A stretch of 6,798 nt of DNA from Schlesneria sp. (GTDB lineage: Bacteria > Planctomycetota > Planctomycetia > Planctomycetales > Planctomycetaceae): NCBI GenBank assembly GCA_025353525.1, contig JANXOO010000274.1, positions 1-6,798 of the forward strand, given 5' to 3'. Below are positions 1-6,686 of this stretch, piece after piece. Position numbers and translations under genes: made by a program. The notes below the pieces were generated by a model. That model had not been told where the DNA came from. It was given only the letters and a program-made list of their open reading frames with translations, and did no database searches. The stretch's first letter is position 1. Every line of letters starts with the position of its first letter.

Positions 1-1144
1 CGGCAACTGAAACCGGACGATCCTTGATTTCCGATCCGTCGTCGTTTGACGCACCCAGCACTTGTCCCGTCTTGATCCCGCCCCCTGCAAGCAACGCCGA
101 AAAGAGATCCGGAAAATGGTCGCGCCCGCTCTCGCCATTGATTTTCGGAGTTCGACCGAACTCCCCAACACAAACGACCATCGTCGTTTCGAGCAAACCC
201 CGGTCGGCAAGATCTTCGATCAACGTGGCCAGGCCTGCATCCAGCGAAGCGGACAGGTTCTGGACCTGGTTGAAGTTGTCGTTGTGTGTGTCCCAGCCGC
301 CGTACTGGATTTCGACAAATTTCACTCCGGACTCAACAAGTCTCCGAGCTGTCAGGCACGCGCGGGCCAGAAACCCGTCGTTCACACCGCTGCCGTATTT
401 CTCGAACAATTCTGATTCCTCTTCAGCCGGATCGTACGGCTGAAAAACCGGACTGTTTCGCATCCGATCAGCTCGACGTGTCAATTGAGTTAAATCGTTC
501 CCGAGTGTCGTTTGGAACCTGTTGTCGAACTTCGAGTTGAATGTTTCCAGAGCCGCCAATCGCCGCCGCATCCGTTCTTCCGAGAATCCTTCCGGAAGAG
601 TGAGGGCCGGAGCCGGATTGCCTGTATCCTCAATGACAAACGGGCCGAATTGAGGTCCGAGGATGCTGGTTTCGAACCTGGGCCCGATGGATACGAATGC
701 AGGAGCATCCATCGAGGGGTCGGTTTGCCGCCAGGCAATCGTCGAGCCGAGTGCCGGATAGTTCAGTCGCGGATTCGGGCGATAGCCTGTATGCATCAGG
801 CTCTGTGCCCGTTCGTGGTCCCCTTCGACACTATTGAGCGTTCGTACGATCGCCAGTTTGTCGGCAAGACCTGCAAGCCGGGGCACATGTTGCGCGAACC
901 GGACGCCTGGCAATTTCGTTTCGATCGCTTCGAATGTCCCCGCCGTCGATGCACCGGGCTTGGGATCGAATGTATCGATCTGGCTCGGCCCCCCTTCGAG
1001 AAAAATCATGATGCAGGATTTCGCCTTCGCGCTTTCGACAGACGCCGAAAACAACGACGACCAGATCGATGAGCCAAAGTACGTCAGGCCACCCAACGCT
1101 CCGCCGCGAAGCAGCGTTCGACGTGAAAGTTGTTCATTGAACAT
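1..1144 (-). CDS. DUF1501 family secreted protein, Tat signal, 3' end cut by window edge
   Basis: I translated this by hand. The frame is open without a stop for 381 residues from the ATG at 1144 to the left edge. Residues 7-12 read SRRTLL, a twin-arginine export motif, followed by a hydrophobic stretch, so export in folded form is likely. DUF1501 hallmarks appear in order: GGPSQIDTFDPKP (51-63), an EGDHERAQ segment (107-114), GGWDTH (282-287), GEFGRTP (327-333) and GRDHFP (340-345). The family belongs to the alkaline phosphatase/sulfatase-like fold; these Asp/His motifs are the likely metal ligands, but substrate and reaction are unknown. Family members usually run 420-480 residues, so probably 40-100 are missing. 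It starts 14 bases after the stop of the DUF1549/DUF1553 gene, with only a weak purine stretch (AGAAAGAA) as ribosome site, so the two are probably co-transcribed. Family call is firm; function is not. Confidence 0.95.
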   Translation of the reverse strand, partial: MFNEQLSRRTLLRGGALGGLTYFGSSIWSSLFSASVESAKAKSCIMIFLEGGPSQIDTFDPKPGASTAGTFEAIETKLPGVRFAQHVPRLAGLADKLAIVRTLNSVEGDHERAQSLMHTGYRPNPRLNYPALGSTIAWRQTDPSMDAPAFVSIGPRFETSILGPQFGPFVIEDTGNPAPALTLPEGFSEERMRRRLAALETFNSKFDNRFQTTLGNDLTQLTRRADRMRNSPVFQPYDPAEEESELFEKYGSGVNDGFLARACLTARRLVESGVKFVEIQYGGWDTHNDNFNQVQNLSASLDAGLATLIEDLADRGLLETTMVVCVGEFGRTPKINGESGRDHFPDLFSALLAGGGIKTGQVLGASNDDGSEIKDRPVSVA

Positions 1145-1158
1145 GTGATTCTTTCTGA

Positions 1159-2733
1159 TTAATGATTCGTTACGAATTCGGTCGAATTCAACAGCACCCA
1201 GACGATATCCTGAATTCCTTCACGCGGATCATTTTCACCACCCAGATCCTGAAAGAATTCGAGTTCTTCCGTCGTTGGCCGACGCGATAGAAGCGACAGA
1301 AACAGGCGATCAATGTGTTCGGCGCCAGTCGCAGGCCCGTACAACCTGACGGCGGCTTCGGCCCCCAGTTCGGCTGCACCGCGTACGTAATCCCCGTTGT
1401 AGAGTGACAGCGATCGTCCAAGTGACAGCGATGTCGGTCCGAGATTGTTGACGGGAATGTCCTGTGTGAATTCTTCTCCGGTCGATGCGGCCAGTCGATG
1501 GTCATTTTCGTCGTGGTGGTATCCAAACGCCTGTCCGACGGAAAGATGCAATTGATCAGCTGAAAGAGGCCGAACGCGAGCACGGCTCCACCCGGTCAAT
1601 TCCCGTTCTTTTGACGCAGCATCGGTGACAGCAGCCGATTCATCGGCATTGTGACTTGAACGCTGGTACGTTTCGGACAGAACGATCGCCTGGATCAGTC
1701 GTTGTACATTCCAGTGTTGAGCAACGAAGTCATCGGCGAGCAGATTTAACAATTCAGTATTGGCATCCGCAGATTTCGGTGGCCAGTGATCGAGGTTCCG
1801 GATCAGTTTCTCGCCAAGTAATCGTTCCCATACCACGTTCACCAGATGACGGCTGAGGTACGGATTCTCGGGCTTCGTCAGCCAATCAACCAGCACCGTC
1901 CGCCGCTGCCTTGACGCATCGCTGCGCGGGCTGCCAGGAAGTTGCGGGAAGACCGTCTTTTTCGGGAATTCTCCCTCTTCATTTGGCTTGGCCTTTTTGT
2001 CGACGACCATCAATTCGCCGCGTGGACGTTCGATCACGACGAAAAATGATTCGCCCTCTTCAGGGTTGGCGGGCGTCATTTTTCGCAGCCGCGAGAAATG
2101 AGCGGCCAGGCCCCAAAAGTCTTTTTGCTTCCAGCTCGCATGAGGGTGATCGTGGCATTCGGCACATTGAAGCGATAGTCCGAGAAACTTCTGACTGACA
2201 GCACCCGTTAACGGAACCGGTTCGGCCTTGTATCGCAAAAGGAAATTGACCGAACCACTGACATCACTGGCTCCTTCGCCAAGAACCAGATCGCTGACGA
2301 ATTCTCCATACGGACGGTTGTCGCGGAATGCATCGGTTGTGAACCGCTGCAACCGCTTGCCGTCGTAATCCTGTGTCTCGAACGGACGTCGATCGGTGAG
2401 ATATTCGGCCCAGATACGCCCCCAATTCAGCGAATATTCCGGTGATTTGAACAGTCGCTGGACCACATCACCGCGATCGAGTTTTGTTCCGGAAGTGATC
2501 CTGGTGACTTCCGACAGGGGAGGCGTTCGCCCTGCCATGTCGAGCCAGACACGGCGCAAAAACTCGTGATCGCCAGTGGTGACAACGGGTTTGCGCCCTT
2601 CTGACGCACACGCCTGTTCGACGATCTGATCGATTTGTCGGCTGACAGAACCGGTGTCATTCGTGTCCGCCGATTGGCACGTCAAAGTCATAAACAACAG
2701 GATCGCAATCACGCTCGGGACAAATTTTGTCAT
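1159..2733 (-). CDS. DUF1549/DUF1553 (PSCyt2-PSD1 type) secreted protein with CxxCH motif
   Basis: This 524-residue protein opens with a Sec-type signal peptide (hydrophobic 5-18, likely cleavage near SA-D at 21-23). DUF1549 spans about 30-225. It includes a conserved WLDMAGRTPP segment (63-72) and CAECHDHPH (180-188), whose CAECH is a c-type heme-binding CxxCH signature. DUF1553 spans about 265-520. It is recognisable from the VLSETYQRSS segment (351-360), RPLSADQLH (388-396), LLSRRPTTEEL (481-491) and the typical C-terminus LLNSTEFVTNH (514-524). This is the short form: the N-terminal cytochrome-like PSCyt1 domain of longer homologues is absent. It pairs with the DUF1501 gene downstream, the usual planctomycete arrangement. 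The ATG at 2731-2733 is supported by GAGG seven bases upstream and by the signal peptide. The biochemical role is unknown; heme attachment is predicted from the motif only. Confidence 0.95.
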   Translation of the reverse strand: MTKFVPSVIAILLFMTLTCQSADTNDTGSVSRQIDQIVEQACASEGRKPVVTTGDHEFLRRVWLDMAGRTPPLSEVTRITSGTKLDRGDVVQRLFKSPEYSLNWGRIWAEYLTDRRPFETQDYDGKRLQRFTTDAFRDNRPYGEFVSDLVLGEGASDVSGSVNFLLRYKAEPVPLTGAVSQKFLGLSLQCAECHDHPHASWKQKDFWGLAAHFSRLRKMTPANPEEGESFFVVIERPRGELMVVDKKAKPNEEGEFPKKTVFPQLPGSPRSDASRQRRTVLVDWLTKPENPYLSRHLVNVVWERLLGEKLIRNLDHWPPKSADANTELLNLLADDFVAQHWNVQRLIQAIVLSETYQRSSHNADESAAVTDAASKERELTGWSRARVRPLSADQLHLSVGQAFGYHHDENDHRLAASTGEEFTQDIPVNNLGPTSLSLGRSLSLYNGDYVRGAAELGAEAAVRLYGPATGAEHIDRLFLSLLSRRPTTEELEFFQDLGGENDPREGIQDIVWVLLNSTEFVTNH

Positions 2734-2740
2734 CTCGAAA

Positions 2741-2744
2741 CCTC
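2741..2744 (-). promoter_or_regulatory. Ribosome binding site of the DUF1549/DUF1553 gene
   Basis: GAGG on the minus strand lies seven bases before the ATG at 2733. It is the clearest Shine-Dalgarno match among the four confident genes and supports the chosen start. Confidence 0.7.
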
Positions 2745-2853
2745 AAATCTGTGATGCAGAATAGTTCGCTGGCGAAACAGGGGCGATGAAAATGAGATGC
2801 GATTTCAAAATGGACGTGATCGTTACGATGTACGACGAGTCAATCGGCATACG

Positions 2854-2943
2854 TCGAAGGCCGATTTTTGCGATCATCGTTCCCGATTTTAATGCACGGC
2901 TCTTTCCCGGCAGAGGAATTCTACGCGAAAACCCGGCCTTCGA
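2854..2943. repeat. Inverted repeat, 10-bp perfect arms, in the sigma to DUF1549 gap
   Basis: TCGAAGGCCG at 2854-2863 is matched by its exact reverse complement CGGCCTTCGA at 2934-2943, with 70 bases between and some further T-tract similarity on the inner side. As RNA it could close a 90-nt stem-loop in the leader of the DUF1549/DUF1553 gene. No run of U follows the stem, so it is not a standard intrinsic terminator. The rest of the 251-bp gap (2734-2984) holds a short palindrome, TTCGC-TG-GCGAA at 2765-2776, and no convincing gene. Confidence 0.5.
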
Positions 2944-2948
2944 TATGT

Positions 2949-2977
2949 ATTATCCGGTCACCCCGAAAGTGTTACAC
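2949..2977 (-). promoter_or_regulatory. Candidate promoter for the DUF1549/DUF1553-DUF1501 pair
   Basis: Just past the sigma factor stop, the minus strand carries GTGTAACA (2977-2970), then GATAAT (2954-2949), which matches a -10 box at 5 of 6 positions. GTAAC resembles the AAC-containing -35 of many ECF promoters, but its spacing to GATAAT (15 bases) is short, and a housekeeping -35 match is poor. A start near 2942 would give a leader of about 210 bases beginning at the inverted repeat 2934-2943. Which sigma factor would use it cannot be told from the sequence. Confidence 0.25.
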
Positions 2978-2984
2978 GATTTTT

Positions 2985-3596
2985 TCAGGATTCATTTTTT
3001 TGCCACCAGGTATCAACGGCGGGCCCGAGCGATTCTCTTAACAAGGCACGCGCGCGATGGGCTCTGACCCGAAGTGTACCTTCCGCAACCCCTGTTATCT
3101 GACTGATTTCGGGATAATCCAGGCCCTCCAGCTCATGAAGCACAAGGACTTCTCGCAGCGACACAGGAAGCTGATCCATGGCTCGATGCAGTTCTTCATG
3201 CAATTCCCGCCGAAGTATTCCCGACAGAACACCGCGTCGCCGACCTTCTTCGGCAGCGACATGGTCGAGCGATGCGGCGTCGACGACAGCTGCCCGGCGA
3301 GCTCGCGTTCGCAGGACGTTTCGGGCAAGGTTAATCCCGAATCCGGCAATCCAGGCTCGAAACTCGTGCTCGGGCCGATACGATTCGAGTTGCGGCAGCA
3401 CTCGCAAAAAGACATCCTGAGCCACTGACTCGGCCTCGTCTGAATCCCACAACAGGCCGGTGAGCAGCCGAACCAATCGCGGCCGATGCCGCTCGACCAA
3501 TCGATCAAAGGCGGCAGAATCCCCGCCAGATGCCCGTTTGATCAGTTCCCCGTCACTTAATTCACCAGCGTCAGTCATCGCATGCTCGACAGTCAT
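2985..3596 (-). CDS. ECF-type RNA polymerase sigma factor (kinase-linked)
   Basis: This 203-residue protein has the two-domain ECF layout. Region sigma-2 spans about 18-101, with region 2.2 at EAESVAQDVFLRV (54-66) and the 2.3/2.4 part FRAWIAGFGINLARNVL (79-95). Region sigma-4 spans about 131-192, with the helix-turn-helix around YPEISQITGVAEGTLRVRAH (141-160 of the 203, approximate). It directs RNA polymerase to specific promoters. There is no C-terminal extension and no anti-sigma gene next to it; the upstream neighbour on the same strand is a Ser/Thr kinase, as in the planctomycete kinase-associated ECF groups. In the DAED-type motif of region 2.2 the final acidic residue is Ser57. The ATG at 3594-3596 is used; Met7 (3576-3578) is an alternative, and neither has a clear Shine-Dalgarno. 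Family call is firm; the regulon is unknown. Confidence 0.95.
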   Translation of the reverse strand: MTVEHAMTDAGELSDGELIKRASGGDSAAFDRLVERHRPRLVRLLTGLLWDSDEAESVAQDVFLRVLPQLESYRPEHEFRAWIAGFGINLARNVLRTRARRAAVVDAASLDHVAAEEGRRRGVLSGILRRELHEELHRAMDQLPVSLREVLVLHELEGLDYPEISQITGVAEGTLRVRAHRARALLRESLGPAVDTWWQKNES

Positions 3597-3630
3597 CGAT
3601 TTGTTTCGGCCTTTGTCGTATTAAAGACTT

Positions 3631-3748
3631 TTCACCACAAAGACGCCGAGGCACAGAGAAGACAATGAGAGTAAAAGAATTAAATAAATTTCAATTTTAA
3701 AGACTGGCGTTTCTGAATTTCTCTGTGTCTCTGTGCCTCTGTGGTTAA
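3631..3748. repeat. 118-bp inverted-repeat element between kinase and sigma genes
   Basis: Two 30-bp arms, 3631-3660 and 3719-3748, are reverse complements at 24 of 30 positions and flank a 58-bp AT-rich spacer. Each arm is built of three related 8-bp units; in the right arm they are CTCTGTGT, CTCTGTGC and CTCTGTGG (3721-3744). Composition differs sharply from the surrounding genes. The sequence type resembles small palindromic CACAGAG-rich repeats that I recall from intergenic regions of environmental bacteria; that is memory, not a search. It could be a non-autonomous mobile element or REP-like unit. If the kinase transcript continues into the sigma gene, it would form a strong hairpin between them. 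A direct repeat TTAAAGACT occurs at 3621-3629 and 3697-3705. Confidence 0.85.
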
Positions 3749-3826
3749 CTTCCTCTTTCGACGATTCGCCTTGGAGAAGTCTACTGGCATGTCAGCAACT
3801 TGCGACAATTGTTCATGCGCCGATCC

Positions 3827-6484
3827 TTATTTTCGATAGAGTTCGACGAAGGCCGCGTCGTCTTTCCAGTTCGCGAAAGCCCAATGGTCGCGACACATGT
3901 CCGGCGTGACTTCCGTCGAATGCTGTTCCAGAGCCAGGCGAACGTGTTCCAGTACTTTATTCTGATCGTCGAGACCCGCGTGAATTTCCGCGAGCGAGAA
4001 TTGTGTGCGAGCTCTATAGTCCCGGATTTCTGTCGCGGAGTGACCTTCGGCCTTCAACAATTCATCGTCACCCAATCGCTGCAGCAGTTCCGAATGAAGT
4101 TGCAAGACGACCTCGGTACCGATCGGCAATTGCGAGATAATCTCGCGAGTTGCGAATAGCAGTGATGTGTCGCTGGCCTGCGAGGCATCGATCCAGTGTT
4201 GATATATATCGTCCAAAGCCAGCCAACCCGTCGATTGCAACTGTTTGCGGCGGCAGACGCGTAGCGGACGACGAGTCTCGCCGAATCGGCCTAGCCCCGC
4301 TAAAAGGACTGCCTCGACAGCACTGGCAGTAAATTCGTCGGATTCGTCGACGTGTTTCCCCCGAAACTCGCTCAACAGACGATTCAGCGATTCGCGAGAG
4401 TGTGTTCCGTCCTCGGGCGATCGAAGTCGCAACCACGTCCTGACCGACTGCAACTGTGGCACTGTCGGGCGGCAACTGAGCGCATCCTGGAGTTGTTGTT
4501 CTGTTGCAGAGAGTGACCATCCCATATTCGTCAGGATCACTGCCCGGGCAATCGACGTATCACATCCGAGCCTGAGTGTCACTCTCAACAGCCGTTCGAT
4601 GGCCGCTTCAAACTGAAACAGACCGCGTTTCATCGCGGCGGAACGATCTTCGCCACCGTTTGCATCGTCCCAACCAATTCGTCGCGAAAACGAGGCCGCT
4701 CGTAAAAACAGAAGTCCGACGTGATATGGATCAGACGCCAGCCCGCTTCTCAATTGCCGTTGCGCTGCCGCAGCGAGTATGCCGAACACAGGTTGGTCGT
4801 CACCGGCTGGCGGAAGCGTCGTGTCTGCAGCCGGATCTTTGTCGGCCGACGAATTTTTGTCATCGGGGCGCGATGTGTCGGCGGCCTCAGCCGCTCGAAA
4901 CAACAATTCAACATTGACCGCAGCAATATCAGCGATCGAAATCAGTTCGTGCGATTCGATCGGAAGTGATTGGACCAGTGTCATCAGATTGCCGCTGGAT
5001 CCTTTGCCCAGACAACCGGTCAGCGTTGCATAGTGCCGGAGCACGGGATCACCCGAATTTTCCAGAACGGCGATGTCCTCTTTTAACAGGTCTGCGACCG
5101 GATATCGCAAAAGCCGTTCTTCCCAACCTCCCAGATACAATCCCCACAATTGCGAGCGGGCCATTAAACGCTCGACGTGAGCTTCAATCAGATCCGGTTG
5201 ACGTACGAGGATTCTGGTACATTCAGCATCAGCCGCCAGGCACTCGCCAGCGCGACGCAGCAATCGAGCCCGTCCCAGCCGCACGTCGTCATCATCAGGG
5301 TCACGCTTCAATAATGCCGTCGCATCGTCGAGCGATTCCTTCAGAACCTCGCGCGGCGTCTTCGGCTCGGGAACACTCATCGCCCCGCGTCGAGCCACTT
5401 CGACGTCTTGCAGGAAGACTGCTTTTGCCAAGTCGTAGTTTTCGGTATCAGGCGCAGAATTTTCTGAAACAGTTTGTGATGTCCCTGTAAACCACCATCC
5501 GACGAACAGGATCAGCGAGATGAACACCGCCGCAAAAAGTCCGGCGAGAGGACGATTTGTCGTTGTCCGTGCCAACCAGGATTCGATCGCGACCGTTGGT
5601 GCCGGTACGAACGCCGTCAAATAGTCGTTCGAACGAAGGTCGTTGTCTGCGGTCGAAAGGGAACCCGAGAGCAAGACACTGCGCAGTGCGGCCCCCAAAT
5701 CGGACGCTGTTGAAAAGCGATCGTCAGGCCGCTTTGACATCGCTTTTCGCACGATCGCATCGACTTCGACGGGGATTGTCGGATTCAGCGACCGCAATTC
5801 AGCGGGATCGTCATCCGTCACTTGCCTTAAAATCTGGACGACGTTCGCTCCGTCGAACGGAGGGCGGCCAGCAAGCATTTCGTACATCACGACGCCCATT
5901 GCGAAGATATCAACTCGCTGGTCGAGTTCTTCGATATCGCCGAGAATCTGTTCAGGAGCCATATATCGAGGAGTGCCAACAAGATCCCCGCTGCCGCTGA
6001 GAGTCACGTCGTGGAGCAACGATTTCGCCAATCCAAAATCCGTCAGCCGTGGCCTTCCCTGACTGTCGATCAGGATATTTGACGGCTTCAGATCCCGGTG
6101 CACGATTGATTGCAGATGAGCCGCATCGAGAGCTTCTGTGATGTGGTACAGCAACCGCAGTACAACGGAAATCGTCAGGTAATTCGTACCGATCAATTCG
6201 GACAGCGGCCTGCCATCGACGTACTCCATGACAATATAGGGACTCTCGTGATCGAGTCCCACGTCGTAGACGCGTACGACATGAGGATGCACCAGCCGGG
6301 CAGCCGAACGGGCTTCCCGCTGAAAACGAGGCCATTGTGCCGCGCCACCGCGCATCACTTTCACGGCAACCTGGCGTTCGAGTTCCGGCTGGATACAAAG
6401 AAACACTTCGCCCATCGCTCCGACACCCAAACGCCGGACGACAGGGAATTTTCCGATTTGCTGCGGATGGTCTGGAACCGTCAC
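3827..6484 (-). CDS. Membrane Hanks-type Ser/Thr protein kinase with large C-terminal repeat domain
   Basis: This 885-residue protein starts with a complete kinase domain (about 11-272). Visible motifs are the glycine loop GVGAMGEV (20-27), the VAVK lysine (Lys42), the helix C glutamate (Glu57), catalytic HRDLKPSN (129-136), DFG (149-151), APEQ (176-179) and the RPDDRF segment (252-257). All catalytic residues are present, so it should be active. Thr161, Ser163, Ser165 and Thr171 in the activation segment are possible autophosphorylation sites. One membrane helix (about 313-333) follows. The remaining 550 residues, probably extracytoplasmic, have TPR-like helical pairs (clearest at 378-440), an acidic low-complexity linker (about 534-565) and more helical sequence. 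The start is GTG; an in-frame stop (TGA at 6503-6505) lies just upstream with no other start codon between, so GTG is forced. The sigma gene follows 230 bp downstream. The ligand is unknown. Confidence 0.95.
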   Translation of the reverse strand: MTVPDHPQQIGKFPVVRRLGVGAMGEVFLCIQPELERQVAVKVMRGGAAQWPRFQREARSAARLVHPHVVRVYDVGLDHESPYIVMEYVDGRPLSELIGTNYLTISVVLRLLYHITEALDAAHLQSIVHRDLKPSNILIDSQGRPRLTDFGLAKSLLHDVTLSGSGDLVGTPRYMAPEQILGDIEELDQRVDIFAMGVVMYEMLAGRPPFDGANVVQILRQVTDDDPAELRSLNPTIPVEVDAIVRKAMSKRPDDRFSTASDLGAALRSVLLSGSLSTADNDLRSNDYLTAFVPAPTVAIESWLARTTTNRPLAGLFAAVFISLILFVGWWFTGTSQTVSENSAPDTENYDLAKAVFLQDVEVARRGAMSVPEPKTPREVLKESLDDATALLKRDPDDDDVRLGRARLLRRAGECLAADAECTRILVRQPDLIEAHVERLMARSQLWGLYLGGWEERLLRYPVADLLKEDIAVLENSGDPVLRHYATLTGCLGKGSSGNLMTLVQSLPIESHELISIADIAAVNVELLFRAAEAADTSRPDDKNSSADKDPAADTTLPPAGDDQPVFGILAAAAQRQLRSGLASDPYHVGLLFLRAASFSRRIGWDDANGGEDRSAAMKRGLFQFEAAIERLLRVTLRLGCDTSIARAVILTNMGWSLSATEQQLQDALSCRPTVPQLQSVRTWLRLRSPEDGTHSRESLNRLLSEFRGKHVDESDEFTASAVEAVLLAGLGRFGETRRPLRVCRRKQLQSTGWLALDDIYQHWIDASQASDTSLLFATREIISQLPIGTEVVLQLHSELLQRLGDDELLKAEGHSATEIRDYRARTQFSLAEIHAGLDDQNKVLEHVRLALEQHSTEVTPDMCRDHWAFANWKDDAAFVELYRK

Positions 6485-6527
6485 GTAAAACCCAAAACAG
6501 AATCAGGGGCCAGCGATACTCGACAGG

Positions 6528-6536
6528 ATCATAGCA
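6528..6536 (-). promoter_or_regulatory. Candidate extended -10 promoter of the kinase gene
   Basis: The minus strand reads TGCTATGAT, an extended -10 (TGn plus TATGAT, 5 of 6 to consensus). Seventeen bases upstream the -35 position (6551-6556) reads ACATGA, a poor match, which an extended -10 can tolerate. A start near 6521 gives a leader of about 37 bases before the GTG at 6484. The large inverted repeat begins at the -35 position, so it could be an operator for this promoter. Confidence 0.35.
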
Positions 6537-6554
6537 AGTCTGTCGCGTTTTCAT

Positions 6555-6658
6555 GTAACTGATCACGGGCCAGGGACGGACGCATTTTTACAGCGTCGTA
6601 TGTTATGCTTCAGCATATCTCCCCTGACCGTAACCGCGCCCGGCCTGTGAACTGTTAC
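6555..6658. repeat. 104-bp imperfect inverted repeat upstream of the kinase
   Basis: Arms 6555-6579 and 6634-6658 are reverse complements at 19 of 25 positions; as minus-strand RNA two mismatches become G-U pairs. The centre holds a second palindrome, TATGCT-TC-AGCATA (6604-6617), and a small stem GACGC/GCGTC (6579-6583 with 6593-6597). A further short palindrome TCACC-CC-GGTGA sits just outside at 6661-6672. No confident gene occupies 6485-6686, so this is the main structure there. It may be a regulatory site, a structured RNA or a degenerate small repeat element; the sequence does not decide. Confidence 0.5.
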
Positions 6659-6686
6659 CATCACCCCGGTGAATCAATAAAAGCTG

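Noticed and set aside
512..1072. 186-codon plus-strand open frame
   Set aside because: It is antisense to the DUF1501 gene, whose motifs are intact over the same stretch.
2671..2733. Lipoprotein signal in the DUF1549/DUF1553 protein (Cys19)
   Set aside because: The residues before Cys19 are T-L-T, which do not fit the lipobox; Thr at -1 is not usual. A cleavable Sec signal fits better.
2786..3067. Plus-strand open frame of 93 codons in the sigma to DUF1549 gap
   Set aside because: It overlaps the 3' end of the sigma gene by 83 bases in antisense and lies across the leader of the DUF1549/DUF1553 gene. I recognise no family. A purine-rich AGGGG sits near its start, so it is not impossible, but evidence is too thin.
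4966..5490. 174-codon plus-strand open frame
   Set aside because: It is antisense to the kinase C-terminal domain, and its composition is what codon bias on the opposite strand would give.
5952..6566. 204-codon minus-strand open frame overlapping the kinase start
   Set aside because: It runs out of frame through the kinase catalytic motifs (glycine loop and HRDLKPSN), which are intact in the accepted frame.
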